Positions 34,453 through 43,926 of a stretch of 64,000 nucleotides of DNA are shown piece after piece. How positions within the stretch are numbered: position 1 is the stretch's first letter; each line of letters begins with the position of its first letter. Position numbers and translations under genes: made by a program. Origin of the DNA: Streptomyces sp. Ag109_O5-1 (GTDB taxonomy: Bacteria; Actinomycetota; Actinomycetes; Streptomycetales; Streptomycetaceae); NCBI RefSeq assembly GCF_003814875.1, contig NZ_RKQF01000001.1, positions 4,836,001-4,900,000 of the forward strand, written 5' to 3'. The notes below the pieces were generated by a model. That model was not told the origin of the DNA. It worked only from the letters and a program-made list of their open reading frames with translations, and did not search any database.

Positions 34453-35058
34453 ATGAGTTTCGGCTCGCCCAACAACCCCTACGGTCAGCCTCAGAACCCG
34501 CAGCAGGGTCAGCCCGGCTACGGCTACCCCCAGCAGGGCCAGCCCGGCTACCAGCAGGCCCCGCAGGGCGTGCCGCCGCAGCAGGGCTACGGCTACCCCC
34601 AGCAGCAGCCCGGCTACCCCCAGCAGGGCGGCTACGGCTACCCGCAGCAGGGTTACGGCGCGACGCCGCCGTACGCGAACTGGGGCTGGCGTTTCCTGAG
34701 CAAGCTGATCGACGGGCTGCTGTACGGCATCCCGTACATCCTCGTGATCGTGGGCGCCGGCAACAAGACCCCCGCGCTGACGATCATCGGCTTCCTCGGC
34801 CTGATCGGCCTGTTCGTCTACCAGGTCATCCTGGAGGGGCGTACCGGTCAGACCCTGGGCAAGAAGGCGGTCGGCACCCGCACGCTCAAGGAGGAGACGG
34901 GCCAGCCGATCGGTGCGGGCATGGCGTTCGTGCGCCAGCTGGCCCACATCCTGGACGGCCTGCCCTGCTACCTCGGCTACCTGTGGCCGGCGTGGGACGC
35001 CAAGCGCCAGACGTTCGCGGACAAGGTCTGCGGCACGATCGTGATCCGCAGCAACTGA
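34453..35058 (+). CDS. RDD-family membrane protein with Tyr/Gln/Pro repeat N-terminus
   Basis: 201 residues. The first 70 are nearly all G/Y/P/Q (repeats of QQGQPGYGYP and PGYPQQG), a low-complexity region that may form condensate- or adhesive-like tails. The RDD domain follows with NWGWRFLSKLIDGLL (R-D-D type polar residues in helix 1) and RTGQTLGKKAVG. ATG with GGAGGAAAACC upstream. RDD proteins are thought to be transporters or membrane organisers; specific role unknown. Confidence 0.85.
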   Translation: MSFGSPNNPYGQPQNPQQGQPGYGYPQQGQPGYQQAPQGVPPQQGYGYPQQQPGYPQQGGYGYPQQGYGATPPYANWGWRFLSKLIDGLLYGIPYILVIVGAGNKTPALTIIGFLGLIGLFVYQVILEGRTGQTLGKKAVGTRTLKEETGQPIGAGMAFVRQLAHILDGLPCYLGYLWPAWDAKRQTFADKVCGTIVIRSN

Positions 35059-35085
35059 GCGGCTGAACCGCCGGACCGCACTCCA

Positions 35086-35123
35086 AGGGCCGTGTCCCCC
35101 TCTTTCCGGGGGGACACGGCCCT
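35086..35123. terminator. Bidirectional terminator between RDD gene and purH
   Basis: AGGGCCGTGTCCCCC pairs perfectly with GGGGGACACGGCCCT around an 8-base loop, between convergent stops. Confidence 0.9.
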
Positions 35124-35149
35124 GGTGTTTGCGCCTACGCGTCCGCGAC

Positions 35150-36715
35150 TCAGTGGAAGAAGTGCCGCGTCCCCGTGAAGTACATCGTCACGCCGGCCTT
35201 CTTCGCGGCCTCGACGACGAGTTCGTCGCGGACCGAACCGCCCGGCTGCACCACGGCCTTCACACCGGCCGCGGTGAGGATCTCCAGGCCGTCGGGGAAG
35301 GGGAAGAACGCGTCGGAGGCGGCGTAGGAGCCGCGCGCCCGCTCCTCGCCGGCCCGCTCGACCGCGAGCTTCGCGGAGTCGACGCGGTTGACCTGGCCCA
35401 TGCCGACGCCGACCGAGGCGCCGTCCTTGGCGAGCAGGATGGCGTTGGACTTCACGGCCCGGCAGGCCTTCCAGGCGAAGGCGAGCTCGGCCAGCTCCGC
35501 CGCGCTCAGCGCCTCGCCGGTCGCGAGGGTCCAGTTGGCCGGGTCGTCGCCGTCGGCCTGCAGCCGGTCGGTGACCTGGAGCAGCACACCGCCGTCGACG
35601 GGCTTGACCTCGACCGGGTTGGCCGGGGCGCCCGGCGCCTTCAGGACGCGGATGTTCTTCTTCTTGGCGAGGGCTTCGAGCGCCCCCTCCTCGTAGTCGG
35701 GCGCGACGATGACCTCGGTGAAGATCTCGGCGACCTGCTCCGCCATCTCCTTGCTCACCGGCCGGTTGACGGCGATCACGCCGCCGAACGCGGACAGCGG
35801 GTCACAGGCGTGCGCCTTGCGGTGCGCCTCGGCGACATCCGAACCGACCGCGATGCCACAGGGGTTGGCGTGCTTGATGATCGCGACGCACGGCTCGTCG
35901 TGGTCGTACGCGGCACGGCGCGCGGCGTCCGTGTCCGTGTAGTTGTTGTACGACATCTCCTTGCCGTGCAGCTGCTCGGCCTTGGCGAGGCCGCCGCCGG
36001 CGGCGTCGACGTAGAGGGCGGCGGGCTGGTGCGGGTTCTCGCCGTAGCGCAGGGTGTTCTCGCGCTCCCAGGTGGCACCCAGGAAGTCGGGGAACTGCGA
36101 CTCGTCGACGGGGGCGTACTCCGAGGCGAACCAGGAGGCCACCGCCACGTCGTACGACGCGGTGTGCTGGAAGGCCTCGGCGGCGAGCCGCTTGCGGGTG
36201 GCCAGGTCGAAGCCGCCCTCGGCGACCGCGGCGAGGACGTCGGCGTACCGGGCCGGGCTGGTGACGACGGCGACCGAGGGGTGGTTCTTGGCGGCGGCGC
36301 GGACCATCGAGGGGCCGCCGATGTCGATCTGCTCGACGCACTCGTCGGCCGAGGCACCGGAGGCGACGGTCTCGCGGAACGGGTAGAGGTTGACGACGAC
36401 GAGGTCGAAGGGGGCCACGCCCAGCTCGTCGAGCTGCTTGCGGTGGCTGTCCAGGCGCAGGTCGGCGAGGATGCCGGCGTGGACCTTGGGGTGCAGGGTC
36501 TTGACCCGGCCGTCCAGGCACTCCGGGAAGCCGGTGAGCTCCTCGACCTTGGTGACGGGGACTCCGGCGGCGGCGATGCGGGAGGCGGTGGAGCCGGTGG
36601 AGACGAGCTCGACGCCCGCCTCGTGCAGCCCGCGCGCGAGGTCTTCGAGGCCCGTCTTGTCGTAGACGCTGACGAGCGCCCGTCGGATGGGCCGCTTGTT
36701 GCTCTCGGCGGTCAC
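35150..36715 (-). CDS. purH: Bifunctional AICAR formyltransferase/IMP cyclohydrolase
   Basis: 521 residues. N-terminal MGS-like IMP cyclohydrolase domain (RRALVSVYDKTGLEDLARGL, STGSTASRIAAAG) and C-terminal AICAR transformylase domain with the KHANPCG motif. Performs the last two steps of de novo IMP synthesis with 10-formyl-THF. GTG start overlaps the purN stop (GTGA). Confidence 0.98.
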   Translation of the reverse strand: MTAESNKRPIRRALVSVYDKTGLEDLARGLHEAGVELVSTGSTASRIAAAGVPVTKVEELTGFPECLDGRVKTLHPKVHAGILADLRLDSHRKQLDELGVAPFDLVVVNLYPFRETVASGASADECVEQIDIGGPSMVRAAAKNHPSVAVVTSPARYADVLAAVAEGGFDLATRKRLAAEAFQHTASYDVAVASWFASEYAPVDESQFPDFLGATWERENTLRYGENPHQPAALYVDAAGGGLAKAEQLHGKEMSYNNYTDTDAARRAAYDHDEPCVAIIKHANPCGIAVGSDVAEAHRKAHACDPLSAFGGVIAVNRPVSKEMAEQVAEIFTEVIVAPDYEEGALEALAKKKNIRVLKAPGAPANPVEVKPVDGGVLLQVTDRLQADGDDPANWTLATGEALSAAELAELAFAWKACRAVKSNAILLAKDGASVGVGMGQVNRVDSAKLAVERAGEERARGSYAASDAFFPFPDGLEILTAAGVKAVVQPGGSVRDELVVEAAKKAGVTMYFTGTRHFFH

Positions 36716-37341
36716 TGGATAACTACCTTTCGTCCCTCAATGCGATAGCCGTTGCGGGCGATCCGCCCCACGACCTCGACGAGCAGCCTTCGCTCGACGT
36801 CCTTGATGCGCTCGTGCAGAGCGCTCTCGTCGTCCTCGTCCCGGACCTCCACCACGCCCTGAGCGATGATCGGCCCGGTGTCGACGCCGTCGTCGACGAA
36901 GTGGACGGTGCAGCCGGTGACCCTGGCGCCGTACGCGAGCGCGTCGCGTACGCCGTGGGCTCCCGGAAAACTGGGCAGCAGCGCGGGGTGCGTGTTGACG
37001 GTGCGCCCGCCGAACCGCGCCAGGAACTCCTTGCCGACGATCTTCATGAACCCGGCGGAGATCACGAGGTCCGGTTCGTGGGCGGCGACGGCGTCGGCCA
37101 GCGCCCGGTCCCACTCCTCGCGGCTCCCGAAGTCCTTCACCCTGGTCACGAAGGTGGGCAGCCCGGCGCGCTCGGCACGCGCGAGCCCCTCGATGCCGTC
37201 GCGGTCGGCGCCGACGGCGACGACCTCGGCGCCGTAGGCCTCCGCCCCGGTCTCGGCGATGGCGTCGAGGAGCGCCTGGAGGTTGGTGCCGGATCCGGAG
37301 ACCAGCACGACGAGGCGCTTGGCCACGGGCTTGGCGGCCAC
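36712..37341 (-). CDS. purN: Phosphoribosylglycinamide formyltransferase
   Basis: 209 residues, GTG start with AAAGGG 8 bases upstream. SGSGTNLQALLDA is the phosphate loop, NTHPALLPSFPG contains the catalytic Asn/His, and DDGVDTGPII the catalytic Asp. Transfers formyl from 10-formyl-THF to GAR. First gene of the purNH operon. Confidence 0.97.
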   Translation of the reverse strand: MAAKPVAKRLVVLVSGSGTNLQALLDAIAETGAEAYGAEVVAVGADRDGIEGLARAERAGLPTFVTRVKDFGSREEWDRALADAVAAHEPDLVISAGFMKIVGKEFLARFGGRTVNTHPALLPSFPGAHGVRDALAYGARVTGCTVHFVDDGVDTGPIIAQGVVEVRDEDDESALHERIKDVERRLLVEVVGRIARNGYRIEGRKVVIQ

Positions 37342-37584
37342 GGCGGGGCCCTTTCTCGGGGGAGCGTCGGTACGGCGGCCGGTCCCGTACGGCGCTTGTA
37401 CATTCGTACGAGTGCTTCGCGCCCCCGGATACGGGGAAGTCTACGAAGCGGCCGACCGTCAGCAACGATACCGGCACACCGGGCGGCCCCCACGGGACGG
37501 GGGCGTGGCCGGAAGGTAGCGTCTGGGAAGTACCGCGACGGGAACGTGTCCGGGATACGGCACGTTCACGAGGTAACCAGCCGT

Positions 37585-37676
37585 TTCATCCGCCGTATCG
37601 ATCCGCCATATCCGTCAGCATTCGCCAGCCGTGTTCATCAGTCGCATTCATCCGCCGTATTCATCAGTCGTATCGA
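37585..37676. repeat. Degenerate 12-14 bp repeats upstream of a membrane protein gene
   Basis: Variants of TTCATCMGYCGTAT recur about six times between 37585 and 37676 (for example TTCATCCGCCGTAT, TTCATCAGTCGTAT). The tract directly precedes the gene at 37699 in an otherwise gene-free gap of 357 bp (37342-37698) that also holds the purN promoter. It may contain promoter elements or regulator half-sites. Confidence 0.6.
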
Positions 37677-37698
37677 TCTAGGGGAAGACGCTCACTTG

Positions 37699-38439
37699 AT
37701 GCCGGACCGCAGCCTGGGACTTCGCCTGCTCCCCCCGCAGTCGGTGCAGGGAGGGACGCGTTTCGCCGTGCTGCTGCGGGAGCGGCCGGCCTCGCCGCCG
37801 GACGCGCCCTCGGACCGGCCGAAGAGCGACCAGCAGGACGACAACCCCTTCGCCCCGCCGCCGGAGGGCACGCCGGACAGCCCGTGGCGGCCGCGCCGCC
37901 CCGCCGGTGACCGCGACGAGCAGTCACCCTGGGGCAGCCAGTGGAGCGACCGCCAGCCCGGCCGGCAGTCCGGCGGCTTCGGCGAGCGTCCCGGCCGCGG
38001 CCCGGGGGGCGACGGCCAGGGTGGCCCCGGTGGCCCCGGCCCCGGCATGCGCTGGGACCCCACGGACCCGACCCAGCGCCGGGCGCGGTACGCCCTGCTG
38101 TGCGGGATGTGGGCGTTCTTCTTCGCCCTCTTCAGCTGGCCGTACGTCGCGCTGCTGCTCGGCGCGCTGGCCATCTACTGGGGCGTCAGCGCGCTCCGCG
38201 CCAAGCCGCGCAACCCCGACGAGGCCGCAGGCGGCCGCCCCCAGACGACGGCGGCGATCAGCGGCCTGGTCACGGCGTCCCTGGCGCTGGCCCTGGTGGC
38301 GGCGAGCTTCACGGCCCAGCTGGTCTACCGCGACTACTACACGTGCGTCACGGACGCCCTCACCAACGAGGCCCAGCAGTCCTGCGACCATCTGCTGCCG
38401 AAGGAGCTGCGGCCCTTCATGGGGAGCACGAACAGCTGA
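37699..38439 (+). CDS. DUF4190-like two-helix membrane protein
   Basis: 246 residues. A long hydrophilic, Pro/Gly/Asp-rich N-terminus (1-130; PDRPKSDQQDDNPFAPPPEG and GGPGGPGPG types) precedes two helices around 130-165 (YALLCGMWAFFFALFSWPYV and ALLLGALAIYWGVSAL) and another at 185-210. A short extracytoplasmic tail with two cysteines (YTCVTDAL, QQSCDHLL) ends it. Similar Streptomyces proteins are called DUF4190 or hypothetical membrane proteins. ATG 37699 is preferred; TTG 37696 is possible. Confidence 0.75.
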   Translation: MPDRSLGLRLLPPQSVQGGTRFAVLLRERPASPPDAPSDRPKSDQQDDNPFAPPPEGTPDSPWRPRRPAGDRDEQSPWGSQWSDRQPGRQSGGFGERPGRGPGGDGQGGPGGPGPGMRWDPTDPTQRRARYALLCGMWAFFFALFSWPYVALLLGALAIYWGVSALRAKPRNPDEAAGGRPQTTAAISGLVTASLALALVAASFTAQLVYRDYYTCVTDALTNEAQQSCDHLLPKELRPFMGSTNS

Positions 38440-38461
38440 CGGCCCGGACGAGGCCCCGTGG

Positions 38462-40369
38462 TCAGGAGCCGTCCACGCCCTCGCCCGGTTCGGAGACCTC
38501 CCGCAGCACCTCCCACCTGGCCCTGCGCGCCACCTCGTCCTGCCAGGGATCGGGCAGCGGGGCCGCGGGCGGGGGTGTGCCGGGCTCGGCGGACAGGGCC
38601 GCGTAGGGGTCACGGGCCGACGGCGCCTCGCGGGGCTCGGCGGGCGGTACGCCGTAGGGGTCGGCGGGGAAAGCTGGGAAGGGCCGGACCGGCGGAACGG
38701 GGTACGGCTCGGCCGGGAGCGCCTCGTACCTCTCCTCGAACGTGTCGCCGTCGCCCTGGCCGGGCAGGGGTGCGGCCGACGCGACCGGGGTGGAGGGCTC
38801 CGACCGCACACCGGTCCGCTTCTCCGCGGCCCGCCTCTCGGCCGCCTCCGCCCGCTGCCTCTTGGCCGCATGCTTCTCCGCGGCCCGCTTCTCGGCCCGC
38901 CGCCTCTTCGCCGCCTGCTTCTCCGCGGTCCGCTGCTCCGCCGTCCGCCGCTTGGCCGCCCGCCTCTCCGCGGTCCGTCTCTTCGCGGTGCGGTTCTCCG
39001 CGGCGCGGTTCTCCGCGGCGCGCTCCTCCGCCGTCGTCGTGCTGCCGAACCCCAGCCAGGCCGCGAGCGAGGCGGTGCCCCGCCCCCGCCACTTCCGCAC
39101 CGCCAGGGCCGCCGGCACCCCCACGCCGACGAGCCAGACGGCGGTCGCCGTGCCCGTCTGCCACCAGACGGGGCCGAAGCGGGTGAGCCCGGAGACGCCC
39201 ATGGGGCCGCCGGCCAGCCCGGCCAGCGCCGCGAGCAGCAGCGCGCACAGCAGTGCCGCGAGCGTCACCACCCCGGCCGTGCGCCCGGTCGTCCACTGCC
39301 GTTCGGCCGCCCTCTTCACCACGAACCACGCCACCGTCACCCCGGCCGCCACCGGTACCGCCGCCCCGGCCAGCCAGTTCACCGGTGTCCCGGGCCCGTT
39401 CACCGGCACGGCCGCCAGCAGGGGAAACGGCGGGAGCAACGGTGCCCGGTCGGAGGCCAGAGGGTTCACGAGATGCCCGGCGCCGAGCGCGAAGCCCGGG
39501 CCGACGGCATACGACGCCGACCACACCGCCGCGTTGGGGACGAGACAGACACAGAGGAGCAGGACGGCGCAGCGCCCGGTCCAGCCCGCCGTCAGCTGGA
39601 GGAAGGAAGCCCGCGTCGCGTCGCCGTGCCCCACCAGCGACACCACGAGCAGCGTCGTCCCGCCCCCGAAGAACACGACCGTTCCGGCCAGGGACGCGCG
39701 GACGGCCGTACCCCACCGCACCCGGGTGTCCCGCCCGAGCAGCAGCCGCCGTACCGCCCGCGGCAACACCCGGACCAGACTCGGCAGCGGCTCGCGCGGA
39801 CGGCCGTACGCCGTCCACACCCCGGCGCCCGCTGCGCCCGTCGCGAGCAGCGGCAGACACACCGCCACCCACCCCCACACCGGCCGCAGTTCACCGCCGG
39901 ACGCGTACAGCGCGACGCAGCCGCCGACACCGAGGTAGCCGGTGACCACGCCGGTCCACGCCGTCCGGGCCCGGACCGGCGGCGCGTAGGCACCCGCGCC
40001 GTCCGGGGCGTCCACCGCCTCCCGCGCACCCCGGTACACCAGTAGCGCCGGCACCACGAGCAGCAGCAACGGCGTCACCCCGACCGGCGCCGGCACCCCG
40101 GACAGGGTGTGGATACGGACCAGTTCGACACCGTGGGCGAGGAGCCACAGCGCCGCCGCGAGATGCAACGCGCCGCCCGGACCGCTGTCGGGATAGGGCG
40201 AACTGACCCAGAGCGCCATCACCAGCACGGAGAAACTGCCGAGTCCGAGCCCGGCCGCGATCGCGCCGCCCAGGAGGCTCGCGCCGAACCCGGGGGAACG
40301 GTCGCGCAGCCGGGTGAGCAGGGCCGAGAACGACGGTCGGCGGACGGTCATGTTCATCACGACCGCCAT
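38462..40369 (-). CDS. DUF6350 multi-pass membrane protein with repetitive charged tail
   Basis: 635 residues. About ten to twelve transmembrane helices fill residues 25-420, consistent with DUF6350. From about 430 to 530 runs an Arg/Lys/Ala/Glu tract made of AEKRAA/TAERRAAKRR-type units, predicted to be a long charged helix or coiled coil. A proline-rich tail follows. Start chosen at ATG 40369; GTG 40360 or ATG 40357 are alternatives because TTGGGAG lies very close to 40369. No known function. The gene is commonly placed next to purN in Streptomyces genomes. Confidence 0.8.
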   Translation of the reverse strand: MAVVMNMTVRRPSFSALLTRLRDRSPGFGASLLGGAIAAGLGLGSFSVLVMALWVSSPYPDSGPGGALHLAAALWLLAHGVELVRIHTLSGVPAPVGVTPLLLLVVPALLVYRGAREAVDAPDGAGAYAPPVRARTAWTGVVTGYLGVGGCVALYASGGELRPVWGWVAVCLPLLATGAAGAGVWTAYGRPREPLPSLVRVLPRAVRRLLLGRDTRVRWGTAVRASLAGTVVFFGGGTTLLVVSLVGHGDATRASFLQLTAGWTGRCAVLLLCVCLVPNAAVWSASYAVGPGFALGAGHLVNPLASDRAPLLPPFPLLAAVPVNGPGTPVNWLAGAAVPVAAGVTVAWFVVKRAAERQWTTGRTAGVVTLAALLCALLLAALAGLAGGPMGVSGLTRFGPVWWQTGTATAVWLVGVGVPAALAVRKWRGRGTASLAAWLGFGSTTTAEERAAENRAAENRTAKRRTAERRAAKRRTAEQRTAEKQAAKRRRAEKRAAEKHAAKRQRAEAAERRAAEKRTGVRSEPSTPVASAAPLPGQGDGDTFEERYEALPAEPYPVPPVRPFPAFPADPYGVPPAEPREAPSARDPYAALSAEPGTPPPAAPLPDPWQDEVARRARWEVLREVSEPGEGVDGS

Positions 40370-40465
40370 GCTCCCAACGACACGCGCTTTCCCGTCGTAA
40401 CGGGCGAACCACCGAAGTGTCGCTCAATATATGTTTATGTGCTTTTTCGTAGGAAGGTACGCCAA

Positions 40466-41308
40466 GTGACGCAGAGCCCGGCCCACGCCGACCAGGCCGT
40501 ACCGGCTACCGCCCTGACGCCCGCTCAGGCCTTCGACGCGCTGTACGCGTTCTGCGCCCCGGCCCTGGTACGGCAGACCTATCTGCTCACCGGGCGCCGG
40601 GAGCTGGCGCGGGAAGCCGTCGAGCAGGCCTTCCAACTCGCCTGGCAGAACTGGCCGCAGGTGGCCCGCGACCGGGACCCGGCCGGCTGGGTGCGCGCGG
40701 TGGCGCACGAGTGCGCGCTCTCCCCCTGGCACCGGTTCCGGCTGCGCTACCGGCACCCCGAGCCCCCACCCGCCGACGCGGCCGACCGCGCCCTGCTGGA
40801 CGCGTTGCTGAAACTGCCGCCGACGTACCGCCGCACGCTGCTGTTGTACGACGGCGTCGGGCTCGACCTGCCGGAGACGGCGGCGGAGACGGAGGCGAGC
40901 ACACCGGCGGCGGCGGGCCGGCTCACCCGGGCGCGCCGGGAGGTCGCGGCGCGGGTTCCGGAACTGGCGGACACTGCGGAGCTGCACCGGCGGCTGACCG
41001 AACTCGCCTCGGCGGAGCGGTTGCGTGCCGCTCAGCCGCCGTCGGTCCGTACGTACGCGGAACGCCGGACCCGGTTCTGGACCCGGTCCGCCCTCGCCTT
41101 CACGGCGGCGATCGTCGCGGCGACCACCCTCACGCTGCGGACGGCGCCGACGCACTACGAGGCACCGATCGGCCCGGCACAGGCGATCAGCGGGGTGCCT
41201 GCGGAGGTGGGGCTGGGGCCGTTGTCGGCCGGGGAGCGGGCGTTGCAGGCGAAGCTCCGCGGGGCGGCCGAGAAGGGGCCGGAGAGGTTGGTGCCTGTGG
41301 CGAGGTAG
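40466..41308 (+). CDS. Sigma-70-like protein with C-terminal hydrophobic segment
   Basis: 280 residues, GTG start with AGGAAGG at 8 bases. Residues 20-165 resemble ECF sigma region 2 and 4 (ALYAFCAPALVRQTYLLTGR, AFQLAWQNWPQVARDRDPAGW, LLKLPPTYRRTLLLYDGVGL). The region-4 helix-turn-helix is degenerate and replaced by an Ala-rich stretch. A hydrophobic helix (ALAFTAAIVAATTLTL, about 213-228) follows, so it may be membrane-anchored. It could be a divergent sigma factor or a sigma-fold protein that no longer binds promoters. An AT-rich promoter region lies upstream. Confidence 0.75.
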   Translation: MTQSPAHADQAVPATALTPAQAFDALYAFCAPALVRQTYLLTGRRELAREAVEQAFQLAWQNWPQVARDRDPAGWVRAVAHECALSPWHRFRLRYRHPEPPPADAADRALLDALLKLPPTYRRTLLLYDGVGLDLPETAAETEASTPAAAGRLTRARREVAARVPELADTAELHRRLTELASAERLRAAQPPSVRTYAERRTRFWTRSALAFTAAIVAATTLTLRTAPTHYEAPIGPAQAISGVPAEVGLGPLSAGERALQAKLRGAAEKGPERLVPVAR

Positions 41309-41343
41309 ACCGTCGGGATTGGTACCGGTGGCGAGGCAGGACG

Positions 41344-41473
41344 TCGGCTGCGGGCCGGTGGGGGCCGGTCGCGCAGTTCCCCGCGCCCCTTATGGGGCGC
41401 TTCCCAGCCGCGTCTTTCATCCAGCCGCGGGCAGTCGTGCCGCTGGGGCGGCACGGGTGGGCGCGGGCGGCAC
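41344..41473. repeat. Dispersed GC-rich repeat copy (intergenic)
   Basis: Inverted relative to the copy in proV. It carries CGCGCAGTTCCCCGCGCCCC and a perfect hairpin GTGCCGC-TGGG-GCGGCAC. Located between the sigma-like gene and sucD, with no gene in 41309-41557. Confidence 0.85.
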
Positions 41474-41557
41474 CCATCCAGCGTGGCTAGCGTCAAGGCC
41501 GGTAGACCCGCCCCCACTCACCGGAACGGGCCTACCGACCTACAGTCACGCAGTTGT

Positions 41558-42442
41558 TCAGCCGGCCAGGATCTCGCGGGCCAGCTTCGCCGTCTCGGTC
41601 GGGGTCTTGCCGACCTTGACGCCCGCGGCCTCCAGGGCCTCCTTCTTCGCCTGGGCGGTGCCCGACGAACCGGAGACGATGGCGCCGGCGTGGCCCATGG
41701 TCTTGCCCTCGGGGGCGGTGAAGCCCGCGACGTAACCGACGACCGGCTTGGTCACGTTCTTCGCGATGAAGTCCGCGGCCCGCTCCTCGGCGTCACCGCC
41801 GATCTCGCCGATCATGACGATCAGGTCGGTCTCGGGGTCGGCCTCGAACGCGGCGAGCGCGTCGATGTGCGTGGTGCCGATGATCGGGTCGCCACCGATG
41901 CCGACGGCGGTCGAGAAGCCGATGTCACGGAGCTCGTACATCATCTGGTACGTCAGCGTGCCGGACTTCGAGACCAGGCCGATACGGCCCGGCTTGGTGA
42001 TGTCGCCCGGGATGATGCCGACGTTCGACTGGCCCGGGGTGATGATGCCGGGGCAGTTCGGGCCGATGATGCGGGTCTTGTTGCCCTTCTTGCCCGCGTA
42101 CGCCCAGAACGACGCCGAGTCGTGCACGGCGATGCCCTCGGTGATCACGACGGCGACCGGGATCTCGGCGTCGATGGCCTCGACGACCGCGTCCTTGGTG
42201 AACTTCTCCGGCACGAAGATGACGGAGACGTTGGCGCCGGTCTTCTCGATGGCCTCGGCGACCGTACCGAATACCGGTACCTCGGTGCCGTCGAAGTCCA
42301 CGGTCTGCCCCGCCTTGCGCGGGTTGACGCCGCCCACGACGTTGGTGCCGTCGCCCAGCATGAGCTTGGTGTGCTTCATGCCCGTGGCGCCGGTCATGCC
42401 CTGGACGATGACCTTGCTGTCCTTGTTGAGCCAGATAGCCAT
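41558..42442 (-). CDS. sucD: Succinyl-CoA synthetase alpha subunit
   Basis: 294 residues. N-terminal CoA-binding GMTGATGMKHTKLML and the phospho-histidine H251 in GKTMGHAGAIVSG are present; GPNCPGIITPG is conserved. With SucC it interconverts succinyl-CoA and succinate with NDP phosphorylation. It lies 27 bp downstream of sucC. Confidence 0.98.
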   Translation of the reverse strand: MAIWLNKDSKVIVQGMTGATGMKHTKLMLGDGTNVVGGVNPRKAGQTVDFDGTEVPVFGTVAEAIEKTGANVSVIFVPEKFTKDAVVEAIDAEIPVAVVITEGIAVHDSASFWAYAGKKGNKTRIIGPNCPGIITPGQSNVGIIPGDITKPGRIGLVSKSGTLTYQMMYELRDIGFSTAVGIGGDPIIGTTHIDALAAFEADPETDLIVMIGEIGGDAEERAADFIAKNVTKPVVGYVAGFTAPEGKTMGHAGAIVSGSSGTAQAKKEALEAAGVKVGKTPTETAKLAREILAG

Positions 42443-42469
42443 GGTGTGTTGTGTCCTCGTCCTGAGTGC

Positions 42470-43651
42470 TTACTTGGCGGCGTGGGCCAGCTCGGCGGCC
42501 TTGTCGGCCGCGCCGTCCATGGTGTCGACGCGCTGCACCAGGGGGTGGTTGGCGTCCGTGAGGATCTTGCGGCCCAGCTCGGCGTTGTTGCCGTCGAGGC
42601 GGACGACGAGCGGCTTGGAGACGTTCTCGCCGCGGTCCTCGAGGAGCTTGAGGGCCTGGACGATGCCGTTGGCGACCTCGTCGCAGGCGGTGATGCCACC
42701 GAAGACGTTGACGAAGACCGACTTGACGTCGGGGTCGCCGAGGATGATCTCCAGGCCGTTGGCCATGACCTGGGCGGAGGCGCCACCGCCGATGTCGAGG
42801 AAGTTGGCGGGCTTGACGCCACCGTGGTTCTCACCGGCGTAGGCGACGACGTCGAGGGTGCTCATGACGAGACCCGCGCCGTTGCCGATGATGCCGACCT
42901 CGCCCTCGAGCTTGACGTAGTTGAGGTTCTTCTCCTTGGCGGCGGCCTCCAGCGGGTTGGCCGCGGCCTTGTCGTGGAGCTCCTCCCAGTCCGCGTGGCG
43001 GAACTCGGCGTTGTCGTCCAGCGACACCTTGCCGTCGAGGGCGATGACGTCACCGGAGGCGACCTTCGCGAGCGGGTTGACCTCGACGAGGAGGGCGTCC
43101 TCCTTGATGAAGGTGTCCCACAGGCGGACCAGGACGTCGGCGACCTTGTCGGCGACCTCGGCCGGGAACTTCGCCGCGGCGACGATCTCCTTGGCCTTGG
43201 CCAGGTCCACACCGTCGATCGCGTCGATCGGGGTCTTGGCGACGGCCTCGGGGCGGGTGGCCGCCACCTCCTCGATCTCCATGCCGCCCTCGACGGAGGC
43301 GATGGAGAGGAAGGTGCGGTTCGCACGGTCGAGGAGGAAGGAGACGTAGTACTCCTCGAGGATCTCCGGGGCGGTCTCGGCGATCATCACCTTGTGGACC
43401 GTGTGGCCCTTGATGTCCATGCCGAGGATGTCCGTCGCACGGGCGACGGCCTCGTCCGCGGAGGCGGCCAGCTTGACGCCACCGGCCTTGCCGCGGCCAC
43501 CGACCTTCACCTGCGCCTTGACGACGGACTTGCCGCCCAGCCGCTCGGTGATCGCGCGCGCCGCCTCAGGCGTGTCGATGACTTCACCGGCCAGCACCGG
43601 TACATCGTGCTTGGCGAAGAGGTCCCTCGCCTGGTACTCGAACAGGTCCAC
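42470..43651 (-). CDS. sucC: Succinyl-CoA synthetase beta subunit
   Basis: 393 residues from GTG 43651 with GGAAG close upstream. ATP-grasp domain with MDLFEYQARDLFAKHDVPV start, KAQVKVGGRGKAGGVKLA and the GAGLVMSTLDVVA and FVNVFGGITACDEVA segments that form the catalytic interface. Forms an alpha-beta complex with SucD for the TCA cycle. Confidence 0.98.
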   Translation of the reverse strand: MDLFEYQARDLFAKHDVPVLAGEVIDTPEAARAITERLGGKSVVKAQVKVGGRGKAGGVKLAASADEAVARATDILGMDIKGHTVHKVMIAETAPEILEEYYVSFLLDRANRTFLSIASVEGGMEIEEVAATRPEAVAKTPIDAIDGVDLAKAKEIVAAAKFPAEVADKVADVLVRLWDTFIKEDALLVEVNPLAKVASGDVIALDGKVSLDDNAEFRHADWEELHDKAAANPLEAAAKEKNLNYVKLEGEVGIIGNGAGLVMSTLDVVAYAGENHGGVKPANFLDIGGGASAQVMANGLEIILGDPDVKSVFVNVFGGITACDEVANGIVQALKLLEDRGENVSKPLVVRLDGNNAELGRKILTDANHPLVQRVDTMDGAADKAAELAHAAK

Positions 43652-43926
43652 GCGCTTCCGTCCCTATCAGTGATCTCGCGGTTCGTTGGATGCGTGGGCG
43701 TGCCGCGAAGGGCAACGTGACGTCCGCATGGGTCACAGGGGAAGCGCACACGGTGTCCGAGCGCGCGGCATGTCCGTCTCGCAGGTTATCGCCGGTTGCG
43801 GGGGCGCCCTAAATCGAGGGTCACACCTGAGCGGTGATACCTGTCACATGATGCCGGGTATCCAGCGGTTTTCTGGCACGGCGTGCCGTCTTGAGGCGCC
43901 TTTGGGGTGCCTTCGGGACGAAGTGC

